Source of the DNA: Rhodoplanes sp. Z2-YC6860
GTDB taxonomy: Bacteria > Pseudomonadota > Alphaproteobacteria > Rhizobiales > Xanthobacteraceae
Length of the DNA: 64,000 nt
Direction of reading: 5' to 3'
Assembly (NCBI RefSeq): GCF_001579845.1
Contig: NZ_CP007440.1
Coordinates: 2,874,029-2,938,028 of the forward strand
The notes under the pieces were generated by a model. That model ran no database searches, was not told where the DNA came from, and saw only the letters and a list, made by a program, of their open reading frames with translations. Positions 35,695-44,448 of the stretch are shown here, piece by piece. Numbering within the stretch: the first letter of the stretch is position 1; each line of letters starts with the position of its first letter. A program made the translations under genes and the position numbers.

Positions 35695-37482
35695 GTGAAC
35701 GTTTCGAAGAAATTTCGCCATTTGGCAGGGGTCGTGCTTGGCGCGGCCGCGCTTTGTTTGCCCGCAACACTGTCGGCGCAGGGGACCTCGCAGAACCCGC
35801 CTCTGGGACAGACCTTTACTCCTTCGGCAAGCGAGCTTGCCCGCCTGACGATGTCGGGCAGCTATCTCGCGGCGCGCCACGCCGGCACGCAACGCGATGC
35901 AGGCGCCGCCGCCGCCTACTACCGCGCAGCGCTCCGCAACGATCCGAAGAACACCGAACTCCTGCAACTTGCCTTCCTCTCGGTGCTGTCCGAGGGCGAT
36001 GTCGAAGAGGCGACGCGTCTTGCCGAACAGGTCATCGTCATCGACAAGAATGACAGGATCGCGAGGCTCGTGATCGGCGTCAAAGCGCTCAAGCAGAAGA
36101 AATACCAGGCCGCCAAGCAGAACCTGACGCAGTCGGTGCGCGGGCCGATCACCGATCTCGCCGCGACGCTTCTCGCCGCCTGGGCAAGCTACGGCGCCAA
36201 CGACGCGAAAGGCGCGGTCGAGGCGATCGACAAGCTGCAGGGCGCCGAATGGTACGCGCTGTTCAAGGACCTGCACGCGGGTCTGATCCTCGACTTGTCG
36301 GGCGGAAAGAAAGAGGCCGGCAAGCGTTTCGACCGGGCGGCCAAGCTCGACGGCTCGGCGCTGCGCATCGTCGAGGCTTACGGCTCCTGGCTGTCGCGCA
36401 ACGGCAACAAGGAAGAGGCGCTCAAGGTCTACAAGGCCTTCGATGCGCAGTTGCCGCGCCACCCGCTGATCACTGAAGAGATGGACCTGCTCAACAAGGG
36501 CAAGACCGTGCCGCCCATCGTCGACAGCCCGCAGACCGGCGCTGCCGAAGTGCTCTACGGCCTCGGCGCCGCGATCGGCCGCCGCGGCGGCGAGAATCTG
36601 GGACTTGTCTATCTGCAGCTCGCGCTCTACCTCGCGCCCAATCAGCCGTTGGCGCTGCTCTCGCTCGCCGATCTCTACGAGCAGGTGAAGAACCCCGAGC
36701 TCGCGATCAAGATGTATGAGCGGGTGCCGCAGAACTCGCCGTTGCGCCGCAATGCCGAGATCCAGCTTGCCACCGATCTCGACAGCCTGGATCGCACCGA
36801 CGAGGCCAAGCAGCGCCTCGGCAAGCTCATCGCCGAGCACGGCGACGACACCGACGCCATCATGGCGCTGGGCAACATCCTCCGCTCTCGCAAGGCGTTC
36901 GACGAGTGCGCCGACGTCTACGGCAAGGCGATCGCCCAGATCGCCAATCCGGAGCGGTCGAACTGGCTGGTCTATTACTTCCGCGGCATCTGCAATGAAC
37001 GAGCGAAGAAGTGGGACCGCGCCGAGGCCGATCTGAAGAAAGCCCTGGAGCTGTTTCCCGATCAGCCGCACGTGCTGAACTATCTCGGCTATTCCTGGAT
37101 CGACCAGGGCACCAATCTCGACGAGGGCATGCGGATGATCCGCCGTGCGGTCGAGCAGCGGCCGGACGACGGCTACATCGTCGACTCGCTCGGCTGGGCC
37201 TATTACCGGGTCGGCAACTACGACGAAGCGGTGAAGAATCTGGAGCGGGCCGTCGAACTGAAGCCCGAAGACCCGACTATCAACGATCATCTCGGGGATG
37301 CGTATTGGAAGGTTGGCCGGACGCTCGAGGCGAACTTCCAGTGGTCGCACGCCCGGGACCTCAAGCCCGAGCCTGAGGATCTGGTGAAGATCAAGCAGAA
37401 GATTGCGAGCGGTATGCCGGAAGAGACTTCGGTCGCCAACGGCAAGAAGAAAGCGGACGGGGAGGCCACCCAGCCGAACTGA
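35695..37482 (+). CDS. Exported TPR protein
   Basis: 595 residues from GTG 35695, which has GGAGG nine bases upstream. A signal peptide (GVVLGAAALCLPATLSAQG) leads into at least ten tetratricopeptide-like units, the clearest being YYRAALRNDPKNTELLQLAFLSVL, RAEADLKKALELFPDQPHVLNYLGYSWIDQG and VGNYDEAVKNLERAVELKPEDPTINDHLGDAYWK. The final repeats recall the BTAD/YfgC-type exported TPR proteins of Rhizobiales. Partner unknown. A strong terminator follows. Confidence 0.85.
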   Translation: MNVSKKFRHLAGVVLGAAALCLPATLSAQGTSQNPPLGQTFTPSASELARLTMSGSYLAARHAGTQRDAGAAAAYYRAALRNDPKNTELLQLAFLSVLSEGDVEEATRLAEQVIVIDKNDRIARLVIGVKALKQKKYQAAKQNLTQSVRGPITDLAATLLAAWASYGANDAKGAVEAIDKLQGAEWYALFKDLHAGLILDLSGGKKEAGKRFDRAAKLDGSALRIVEAYGSWLSRNGNKEEALKVYKAFDAQLPRHPLITEEMDLLNKGKTVPPIVDSPQTGAAEVLYGLGAAIGRRGGENLGLVYLQLALYLAPNQPLALLSLADLYEQVKNPELAIKMYERVPQNSPLRRNAEIQLATDLDSLDRTDEAKQRLGKLIAEHGDDTDAIMALGNILRSRKAFDECADVYGKAIAQIANPERSNWLVYYFRGICNERAKKWDRAEADLKKALELFPDQPHVLNYLGYSWIDQGTNLDEGMRMIRRAVEQRPDDGYIVDSLGWAYYRVGNYDEAVKNLERAVELKPEDPTINDHLGDAYWKVGRTLEANFQWSHARDLKPEPEDLVKIKQKIASGMPEETSVANGKKKADGEATQPN

Positions 37483-37505
37483 CCGGCCAGTCGAACCGAA
37501 TGCGC

Positions 37506-37537
37506 ACAATGCCCGGCTCTGCCGGGCATTGTTGTTA
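37506..37537 (+). terminator. Rho-independent terminator after the TPR gene
   Basis: A perfect 12-bp stem, ACAATGCCCGGC (37506-37517) pairing with GCCGGGCATTGT (37521-37532), with a TCT loop, followed by TGTTAT. It separates the TPR gene from ispE. Confidence 0.75.
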
Positions 37538-37585
37538 TCACAGTGCTGTTGCGATAATCGCAACAGCGGCGGATAAGTTGCCATT

Positions 37586-38455
37586 ATGGCAACTCTCGTC
37601 GAACTCGCTCCCGCCAAGGTCAATCTGACGCTCGCGGTGCTGGGCCGCAGGGCCGACGGCTATCATCTGCTCGACAGTCTCGTGGTCTTTGCCGGCATCG
37701 CCGACCGTCTCACGCTTGCGCCCGGACCGACGCTGTCGCTGAAGGTTCGCGGCGAGACCGCCGAGCAGGCCGGACCGCTCGACGACAATCTGGTGCTGAA
37801 GGCCGCTCGTGCGCTCGCTGTCGAAACGCCTGGCCTGACGCTCGGCCGCTTCACTCTCGAGAAGCATCTGCCGGTCGCGGCCGGGCTCGGCGGCGGCTCG
37901 TCCGACGCTGCCGCGGCGCTGCGGTTGCTCGCCCGCGCCAACCGGCTCGCGCGTCACAATCCGAAGCTCATCAAGGTTGCGCCCACGGTGGGCGCCGATG
38001 TGCCGGTCTGCGTCGATCCGCGGCCGCGACGGATGCGCGGCATCGGCGAGGCGCTCTCAGTGCCGCTGAAGATGCCGAAGATCGCCGCCGTGATGATCAA
38101 TCCCGGCGTCGCGGTCCCGACCAAGGACGTGTTCATGCGGCTTGGGCTCAAGCCCGGCGGACCTGTGCGCCGCGCGGCGCCTTCGCGCGCGCTGCCGCGC
38201 GGTCTGGAAGACTTCGTCGCCTATCTTGCAAAACACGGCAACGATCTCGAACCGCCGGCGATCGAGATCCAGCCGGTCATCGCGCGTGTGCTTCTGGGGC
38301 TTCGCGAGACCAAAGGCTGCGTGCTGGCGCGGATGTCCGGCTCAGGCGCAACCTGCTTTGGTCTGTATGCGTCCCCGCGTACCGCCGCAGCGGCCGCGAA
38401 AAGCATATCGGCCGCCCAGCCCACATGGTGGGTGAAGGCGACAAGCTTCGGCTGA
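37586..38455 (+). CDS. ispE: 4-(cytidine 5'-diphospho)-2-C-methyl-D-erythritol kinase IspE
   Basis: 289 residues; the ATP-dependent kinase of the MEP isoprenoid pathway. GHMP-kinase motifs are present: APAKVNLTLAVLGRRADGYHLLDSLVVF (lysine K11), PVAAGLGGGSSDAAAAL (about 97-112), GADVPVCVD, and the C-terminal ARMSGSGATCFGLY. It is convergent with the polyprenyl diphosphate synthase gene, which uses the products of the same pathway. Confidence 0.96.
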   Translation: MATLVELAPAKVNLTLAVLGRRADGYHLLDSLVVFAGIADRLTLAPGPTLSLKVRGETAEQAGPLDDNLVLKAARALAVETPGLTLGRFTLEKHLPVAAGLGGGSSDAAAALRLLARANRLARHNPKLIKVAPTVGADVPVCVDPRPRRMRGIGEALSVPLKMPKIAAVMINPGVAVPTKDVFMRLGLKPGGPVRRAAPSRALPRGLEDFVAYLAKHGNDLEPPAIEIQPVIARVLLGLRETKGCVLARMSGSGATCFGLYASPRTAAAAAKSISAAQPTWWVKATSFG

Positions 38456-38480
38456 TCGCCCTCAGGTCTGCACGTCAGTG

Positions 38481-39488
38481 TCAGTGCGTTCTGGCGGTGC
38501 AGAACTCCACCGCCTCTTCCAGCGCCTGCTTCATCTCCGACGCCGGATAAAGCGCGAGAGCGTCGCGGGCGATGGCGCCGTAGTGCTGGGCGCGCTTGAT
38601 GGTGTCTTCCAGCGCCCGGTGTTTGATCATCAGGCCGACCGCGGTTTCGAAATCGCTGTCGGACACCTCGCCCTTCTCCAGCGTCTGCGTCCAGAACGCA
38701 CGCTCGCTTTCCGAGCCGCGGCGGAACGACAGCACCACCGGCAGGGTGATCTTGCCCTCGCGGAAGTCGTCGCCGGTGTTCTTGCCGAGCTTGGCCGCCT
38801 TGCCGCCGTAGTCGAGCGCGTCGTCGACCAGCTGGAAGGCGATGCCGAGGTTCATGCCGAACGAGCGGCAGGCGGCGGCCTCGGCCTTCGAGCGTTGCGT
38901 CAGCACCGGGCCGACCTCGCAGGCCGCGGCGAACAGCTCGGCGGTCTTGGCGCGGATCACGGCGAGATATTCGTCCTCGGTGGTCGCGGTGTTCTTGGCT
39001 GCGCCGAGCTGCATCACCTCGCCCTCGGCGATCACGGCTGCAGCCGATGACAGGATTTCGAGCGCGCGGAGCGAGCCGACCTCGACCATCATCTTGAAAG
39101 CCTGGCCCAGCAAAAAGTCGCCGACCAGCACGCTCGCCTCGTTGCCCCAGACCTTGCGGGCGGCCGGGCGGCCGCGGCGCATGTCGCTCTGGTCGACCAC
39201 GTCATCGTGCAGCAGCGTCGCCGTGTGCATGAATTCGACGGCGGCGGCGAGCTTGATATGGCCGTCGCCGGAGTAGCCGTTCAGCCGCGCCGTGGCGAGC
39301 GTCAGCATCGGCCGCAGCCGCTTACCACCCGATGAGATCAGATGGTTGGCGACCTCCGGGATCATCGTGACCTCGGAGCCGGTGCGCGACAGGATTTCGG
39401 AATTGACCCGGCCCATATCGGCGTTCACGAGCTCGACGAGCCGCTCGATTGTGGCATCTGCCGGACTGAAGGGGACGACGACGGCCAA
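38481..39488 (-). CDS. Polyprenyl (octaprenyl-type) diphosphate synthase
   Basis: 335 residues. The first aspartate-rich motif DDVVD (LLHDDVVDQSDMRRGRPAARK) and the second, LVDDALDYGG, with GGKRLRPML upstream, define a trans-prenyltransferase making the ubiquinone side chain (C40 or C50; length cannot be read). TTG 39488 is taken as start, with GGAG seven bases upstream; further upstream codons in the frame give an unlikely leader. Divergent from the DUF2007-methyltransferase gene. Confidence 0.9.
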   Translation of the reverse strand: MAVVVPFSPADATIERLVELVNADMGRVNSEILSRTGSEVTMIPEVANHLISSGGKRLRPMLTLATARLNGYSGDGHIKLAAAVEFMHTATLLHDDVVDQSDMRRGRPAARKVWGNEASVLVGDFLLGQAFKMMVEVGSLRALEILSSAAAVIAEGEVMQLGAAKNTATTEDEYLAVIRAKTAELFAAACEVGPVLTQRSKAEAAACRSFGMNLGIAFQLVDDALDYGGKAAKLGKNTGDDFREGKITLPVVLSFRRGSESERAFWTQTLEKGEVSDSDFETAVGLMIKHRALEDTIKRAQHYGAIARDALALYPASEMKQALEEAVEFCTARTH

Positions 39489-39778
39489 AATGGTTCTCCA
39501 AGGCGAGGCAAATCGGACGGTGCGGACAAACGCGGCCCCGCAGATAACACGGGAACACATAGAAGCGCTATGATATGCGGGCAAGGGTGCCGGCGGGGGC
39601 TGCGACAAGGATTTCTCCCGATGCCAAGGCAGCCGGCAAAAGAGCGCCCGGCCGGGCGCAGAGAGCGGGCGCCAATGTTGCGGAAGGATGTCAGAAATAC
39701 CGCTTTGCTCGCCGCTGGATGCGGTCGGATCGCGGCGTCGCTTACGCCGGCCGGGGAGTGGCGGCGGAGCTGACGACC

Positions 39779-40774
39779 GTGCACGAACTCGTTCGCACCA
39801 ACAACGCCGTGCTGATCACCGCGATCGAAGCACTCCTGAAAGCCGCCGAGATCCCGCACTTGGTGCTCGACCAGCATATGAGCGTGTTGGAAGGCTCGCT
39901 CGGAATCCTGCCGCGCCGCATCCTGGTTGAGGAGACCAGCATCGAGGATGCCAGGCGACTGCTGGAGGACGCGGGCCTCGCGCACGAATTGCGGCCTGAC
40001 AAACCGGCGCTCTATGCCGAGCTGACCGACGACGCCGTGCTCGGCGGACGATTGCGGCTCAAACAGAAGAAGCGCGGTCATCGCGTCGGCCACGATGCCA
40101 TTCTGCTGGCTGCCGCGACCGCAGCACGCGCCGGCGATCGGATCATCGATTTCGGATCGGGAGTCGGTGCCGCTGGCTTGGCGCTCGCCATGCGCATCCC
40201 GGATGTCGAGGTCACGTTGCTGGAGCTCGATCCGGAGTTGTCCTCGCTCGCTATCGAGAACATCGAACGCAATGGGCTTTCGGAACGGGCGAGGGCGGTG
40301 ACGCTCGACGTCGCCGGCCCGGCCGCCGACTACGCCGCAGCTGGGCTCACGCCCGGCTCAGCCGATCACGTTCTGATGAATCCACCGTTCCACGATCCGT
40401 CGCGGCAGAACGTGTCGCCTGATCCTGGCAGGCGCCTCGCTCACGCGGCGTCCGAAAGCCTCTTGGTGGATTGGATCGACGCCGCGTCGCGCGTGCTGCA
40501 CTCGGCGGGCTCGCTGACGCTGATCTGGCGCGCTGACGGACTCGGTGACGTTCTCGCTGCGCTCGGCGAGCGCTTCGGCGGCATTGCAGTGCTGCCGGTC
40601 CATGGCCGTGCCGGCCAGCCGGCCATTCGCATCCTTGTTTGCGCGCACAAGAGCAGCCGCGCGCCGCTGATGCTTTTGCCTGGACTGGTGTTGAACGGTG
40701 AAGACGGCAAGCCGACCGCAGAAGCTGAAGCGGTCTTGCGCGGCGCGCAGGCGCTGCCGATGTCTGGTCGTTAG
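39779..40774 (+). CDS. DUF2007 domain fused to a tRNA1(Val)-type adenine methyltransferase
   Basis: 331 residues from GTG 39779 (GGAG nine bases upstream). Residues about 1-75 are a DUF2007 'putative signal transducing' module (VLITAIEALLKAAEIPHLVLDQHMSVLEGSLGILPRRILV). A short link (DKPALYAEL) joins it to a class I methyltransferase: TDDAVLGGRLRLKQKKRGHRVGHDAILLAAAT, IIDFGSGVGAAGLAL, and NPPF (LMNPPFHDPSRQNVSPD), the TrmN6/YfiC pattern for N6-adenine methylation of tRNA. In relatives I recall these as separate neighbouring genes; here one frame covers both with no stop. The frame is open to ATG 39575, overlapping the divergent promoter. Confidence 0.75.
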   Translation: MHELVRTNNAVLITAIEALLKAAEIPHLVLDQHMSVLEGSLGILPRRILVEETSIEDARRLLEDAGLAHELRPDKPALYAELTDDAVLGGRLRLKQKKRGHRVGHDAILLAAATAARAGDRIIDFGSGVGAAGLALAMRIPDVEVTLLELDPELSSLAIENIERNGLSERARAVTLDVAGPAADYAAAGLTPGSADHVLMNPPFHDPSRQNVSPDPGRRLAHAASESLLVDWIDAASRVLHSAGSLTLIWRADGLGDVLAALGERFGGIAVLPVHGRAGQPAIRILVCAHKSSRAPLMLLPGLVLNGEDGKPTAEAEAVLRGAQALPMSGR

Positions 40775-40778
40775 GCGG

Positions 40779-40877
40779 TCAGGCCGCGGAACGGCGTGCG
40801 ACGGTGCGGATCAACGCGCCCGGATGGGCCGCAAGCACGATCGCCGTCATTAACACGAACAGGAAAAGCAGCTTCAT
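40779..40877 (-). CDS. 32-residue hydrophobic mini-protein, tentative
   Basis: A short frame from ATG 40877 reads MKLLFLFVLMTAIVLAAHP and then a basic tail ending RTVARRSAA. It could be a one-helix membrane peptide. A GGA lies eight bases upstream. It stands between the convergent methyltransferase stop and the S49 peptidase gene. Nothing beyond this supports expression. Confidence 0.35.
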   Translation of the reverse strand: MKLLFLFVLMTAIVLAAHPGALIRTVARRSAA

Positions 40878-40992
40878 ACCCGGTTCCAAAATTAACGGCT
40901 TAACGCCCCGTCGGCCTTGATGTTCCGGGAAATCTGCCTGGGGTGTGTTAACAATGAATGACTCGTAAAGTGGTCAAGAGAGATGGTTGCCG

Positions 40993-41892
40993 ATGTCTGA
41001 AGTCACCCCGATGCAGCGTGTAGGCGCCATGCTCGCGCCGCTTATTCCGGCGCGTTTTCGCTCCGATATTCCGGTGGTTCCTGTGGTGCGGCTGAGTGGC
41101 GCGATCGGCATTTCGACGCCGCTGCGGCCCGGCATGACAATGGCCAATGTCGCCCGTTCGCTCGAGCGCGCCTTCGCCATCAAGAACATCAAAGGCGTCG
41201 CGCTTTCGATCAATTCTCCGGGAGGTTCGGCGGTCCAGTCGCACCTGATCTTCAAGCGCATCCGGGCGCTTGCCGACGAGAAGAAGGTGCCGGTGTTTGC
41301 CTTCGTCGAGGATGTGGCGGCCTCTGGCGGCTACATGATTGCCTGCGCCGCCGACGAGATCATCTGCGACATGTCGTCCATCGTCGGCTCGATCGGAGTG
41401 ATCGGCGGCTCGTTCGGCTTCGACAAGCTGATCGAAAAGATCGGCGTCGAGCGGCGGCTTTACACCGCAGGCGAGCGCAAGGGCATGCTCGATCCGTTCC
41501 TGCCGGAAAAGTCCGACGAGGTCGAAAAGCTGCACGCCATCCAGCGCGGCATTCACGAGGGCTTTATCGAACTCGTGAAGTCGCGGCGGGGAAGCAAGCT
41601 CGACAGCCGCGAAACGGCCTTGTTCTCTGGGGAATATTGGACCGGTCGGCGGGGTCTGGAACTGGGACTGGCCGATACCATCGGCGACCTCCGTGGGGTC
41701 CTGCGAGACCGCTTTGGCGATAGGGTCCGCACCCCGCTGATTGCCGACCGTGGTTTCTTCGGGCGGCGGGTGCCGGGGATAGGCGCCGGTGCGGGATCGG
41801 GGCTTTCGTCGCTATGGAGCGGAGCCAACCTTGCCGAAGATGTCATCGCGGCGCTGGAAACACGCGCGCTTTGGGCACGTTATGGATTGTAG
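40993..41892 (+). CDS. S49-family peptidase (SppA/SohB-like)
   Basis: 299 residues. The SppA core is visible: ALSINSPGGSAVQSHLIFKRI (oxyanion region), FVEDVAASGGYMIACAADEI (nucleophile serine in ASGGY) and SIVGSIGVIGGSFGFDKLIEKIGV. The general-base lysine lies in the KIGVERRLYTAGERKG region. These membrane-associated enzymes degrade leftover signal peptides or membrane proteins. There is no clear N-terminal helix, so association with the membrane is uncertain. The start is ATG 40993. Confidence 0.9.
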   Translation: MSEVTPMQRVGAMLAPLIPARFRSDIPVVPVVRLSGAIGISTPLRPGMTMANVARSLERAFAIKNIKGVALSINSPGGSAVQSHLIFKRIRALADEKKVPVFAFVEDVAASGGYMIACAADEIICDMSSIVGSIGVIGGSFGFDKLIEKIGVERRLYTAGERKGMLDPFLPEKSDEVEKLHAIQRGIHEGFIELVKSRRGSKLDSRETALFSGEYWTGRRGLELGLADTIGDLRGVLRDRFGDRVRTPLIADRGFFGRRVPGIGAGAGSGLSSLWSGANLAEDVIAALETRALWARYGL

Positions 41893-41948
41893 ATCGAACC
41901 GCTAGACTGTGACGGAACACCAAGTACACCGACCCTGAGGAGAATCTC

Positions 41949-42152
41949 ATGCCTGCGTTGCCACCCCTTGTCGCCTGGACGCTTGGCGCCATCGGTGCCG
42001 TCGTGGTGATGAAGCTGATCAGCCGCGAATGGCAACGCATCAACGGCGAATTGGATCAGGTCCGTCCGGTGCGGGTCACCGACCCTGAGCGCGCGCGGCT
42101 GCCGAAGCTCCGGCGCGATCCGGTGACCGGCGAATACCGTCCCTATCGCTGA
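41949..42152 (+). CDS. Small single-helix membrane protein, unrecognised
   Basis: 67 residues. One N-terminal helix (about 6-24, LVAWTLGAIGAVVVMKLI) and a polar tail with PVRVTDPERARLPKLRRDPVTGEYRPYR. A strong GAGGAG site precedes ATG 41949. It follows the S49 peptidase by 56 bases and in related genomes I recall it next to glyQ. Its end overlaps the convergent TctC stop by ten bases. Confidence 0.65.
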   Translation: MPALPPLVAWTLGAIGAVVVMKLISREWQRINGELDQVRPVRVTDPERARLPKLRRDPVTGEYRPYR

Positions 42153-43120
42153 TCGTCTTTGATTCCTCGTTCGCGCACGACCTTGCCCCAGCGGTCGTAT
42201 TCCTCTTTGAGGAATTTGCCGAACTCTGCAGGGCTGTTGGCGACCGGGATCGCGCCGGACTGGATCAGCTTGTCCTTCACCACCGGATCATTGACCGCTG
42301 CAACGAAGGCGTCGTGAAGCCGCGTGATTGTCGCGGGCGGCGTGCCGGCGGGAGCCAGCAGTCCGTACCAGTTGTCGACCGTGGTGTCCGGATAGCCCTG
42401 CTCGGCGAGTGTCGCCACGTCCGGCAGCATCGGATTGCGCCGGCCTGACGCCGCGCCCAGCGGCTTGACCTTCCCGCCCTTGATGTGGGGCATCAGCACC
42501 GGCGCATCGGCGGCGAACACCTGGACCTGGCCGCCGAGCAGATCGGTGAGAGCAGGCGCCGCGCCACGATAGGGCACATGCACGAATTTCACGCCGGCAG
42601 CGCTTTGGTAGAGCTCCAGCGCCAGGTGTGTGTTGGAGCCCACGCCGGTCGAGGCGAAGGTCATTTCGCCCGGCTTGGCCTTCGCTGCGGCGGTGAGGTC
42701 TTTCATCGAGTTGAAGGGCGACTCGGCCTTCACCACGATGAGTGTGGTGTTGAGCACCACCAGCGTGATCGGAGCGAAGTCCTTGATGGCGTCGTAGCGG
42801 ACGTCGGTCCGCATATGCGGTGTCACGCCCAGCGCACCCAGCGTGGTGAGAAACAGCGTGCTGCCGTCGGGCGGTGACTTCGCCACATAGTCGGCGCCGA
42901 TCGCGCCGTTGGCGCCGGGCTTGTTCTCGATGACGATCGGCTGGCCCAGGATGTCCTTGACCTTGTCCGCCACCAGCCGGCCGACGAAATCAGTGGGGCC
43001 GCCGGCCGGGAAGGCGATCACGATGCGAATCGGCCGGGAGGTATCCTGCGCCTGGGATACGGTGGCCGACGCCGCAAAGGCGAAAAGCGCGCAGGCGAAA
43101 GCGGCAAGGCGTAGCGGCAC
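42143..43120 (-). CDS. TctC/Bug-family periplasmic solute-binding protein
   Basis: 325 residues: signal peptide (MPLRLAAFACALFAFAASATVSQAQ), then PIRIVIAFPAGGPTDFVGRLVADKV, IVIENKPGANGAIGADYVAKSP, VHVPYRGAAPALTDLLGGQ and LAPAGTPPATITRL. It binds an unknown small acid. A GGAGG site precedes the start. No TctA/TctB genes are near. It lies on the opposite strand between the S49-small-protein pair and glyQ and may be an insertion into that conserved neighbourhood (inference). Confidence 0.9.
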   Translation of the reverse strand: MPLRLAAFACALFAFAASATVSQAQDTSRPIRIVIAFPAGGPTDFVGRLVADKVKDILGQPIVIENKPGANGAIGADYVAKSPPDGSTLFLTTLGALGVTPHMRTDVRYDAIKDFAPITLVVLNTTLIVVKAESPFNSMKDLTAAAKAKPGEMTFASTGVGSNTHLALELYQSAAGVKFVHVPYRGAAPALTDLLGGQVQVFAADAPVLMPHIKGGKVKPLGAASGRRNPMLPDVATLAEQGYPDTTVDNWYGLLAPAGTPPATITRLHDAFVAAVNDPVVKDKLIQSGAIPVANSPAEFGKFLKEEYDRWGKVVRERGIKDDQR

Positions 43121-43267
43121 GAAATCCTCCCATTCGATCGGCCCCGACTGGCCGATGTTTTGGGCGACCCTATCGTGCCAGGACCCATGTGGGGAGAGCC
43201 TGTTCCCGCGCCTTGACCCCCGAAAGCTGCGCCGTTAGGTCTCACCCCGCGCGTTCTGGGACTCCTT

Positions 43268-44200
43268 ATGGCCGACGATCTTCCCGCTCACATGCGCCCG
43301 GAACGCTCGTTCCAGGGGCTGATTCTGGCGCTGCAGCGGTTTTGGGCCGACCAGGGCTGTGTCATTCTGCAGCCCTACGACATGGAGGTCGGCGCAGGCA
43401 CGTTCCATCCGGCGACCACGCTGCGCGCGCTCGGTCCCAAGCACTGGAACGCGGCCTATGTGCAGCCATCCCGGCGGCCGAAGGACGGCCGTTACGGCGA
43501 GAACCCGAACCGGCTCCAGCATTACTACCAGTTTCAGGCGATCCTGAAGCCATCGCCTCTCGACATCCAGGACCTCTATCTCAAGTCGCTTGCCGCGATC
43601 GGCGTCGACTCCAAGCTTCATGACATCCGCTTTGTCGAGGACGACTGGGAAAGCCCGACGCTCGGCGCCTGGGGCCTAGGCTGGGAGTGCTGGTGCGACG
43701 GCATGGAAGTCTCGCAGTTCACCTACTTCCAGCAGGTCGCGGGCTTCGAATGTGCGCCGGTTGCGGGCGAACTGACCTACGGCCTGGAGCGCCTTGCGAT
43801 GTATGTGCAGGGCGTCGACCGCGTCTATGACCTCAACTTCAACGGCCGCGAGGGCGCCGAGAAGGTCACGTACGGCGACGTCTTCCTGCAGGCCGAGCAG
43901 GAATATTCGCGGCACAATTTCGAGCACTCGGACACGAACATGCTGTTCGAGCAGTTCCGGATGGCCGAAGGCGCCTGCAAGCGTTACCTCGAAGCCGGCT
44001 GGTCCGAGGATGGCAATCGCCATCTGATGGCGCTGCCCGCTTACGACCAGTGCATCAAGGCGAGCCATGTGTTCAATCTGCTCGACGCCCGAGGCGTCAT
44101 CTCGGTGACCGAGCGGCAGAGCTATATCCTTCGCGTGCGCGAACTGGCCAAAGCCTGTGGCGAGGCCTGGCTCAAAACCGAGGCGGGAGGTGCAGCATGA
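43268..44200 (+). CDS. glyQ: Glycyl-tRNA synthetase alpha chain
   Basis: 310 residues; catalytic subunit of the bacterial heterotetrameric glycyl-tRNA synthetase. The start [36 protein letters not shown] and the motifs [27 protein letters not shown] and LGWEWCDGME-like [23 protein letters not shown] are characteristic. Its TGA overlaps the ATG of a CDGSH gene, which overlaps glyS in turn, so all three are one operon. Confidence 0.97.
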   Translation: MADDLPAHMRPERSFQGLILALQRFWADQGCVILQPYDMEVGAGTFHPATTLRALGPKHWNAAYVQPSRRPKDGRYGENPNRLQHYYQFQAILKPSPLDIQDLYLKSLAAIGVDSKLHDIRFVEDDWESPTLGAWGLGWECWCDGMEVSQFTYFQQVAGFECAPVAGELTYGLERLAMYVQGVDRVYDLNFNGREGAEKVTYGDVFLQAEQEYSRHNFEHSDTNMLFEQFRMAEGACKRYLEAGWSEDGNRHLMALPAYDQCIKASHVFNLLDARGVISVTERQSYILRVRELAKACGEAWLKTEAGGAA

Positions 44201-44448
44201 GCGGTACACCTGAGATCGGCGGTCGCAGACCGATCGCGATGAACGTGGAAGCAGGCAAGAGCTACTGGTGGTGCGCCTGCGGGCGCTCGAAGGCGCAGCC
44301 GTTCTGCGACGGCTCCCACAAGGGTACGGAATTCTCGCCGCGCGAGTTCAAGGCGGAGAAATCGGAAGAGGCGTGGTTCTGCACCTGCAAGCGCACGGCC
44401 AATCAGCCGATGTGCGACGGCAGCCATAAGAAACTTGCGACGACGTAA
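44197..44448 (+). CDS. CDGSH iron-sulfur domain protein
   Basis: 83 residues with two CDGSH-type cluster motifs: [16 protein letters not shown] and [16 protein letters not shown], each supplying three cysteines and one histidine for a 2Fe-2S cluster. Its ATG overlaps the glyQ stop (ATGA) and its TAA overlaps the glyS ATG by one base, so translation of all three is coupled. Role unknown in bacteria; proposed electron or cluster carriers. Confidence 0.9.
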   Translation: MSGTPEIGGRRPIAMNVEAGKSYWWCACGRSKAQPFCDGSHKGTEFSPREFKAEKSEEAWFCTCKRTANQPMCDGSHKKLATT

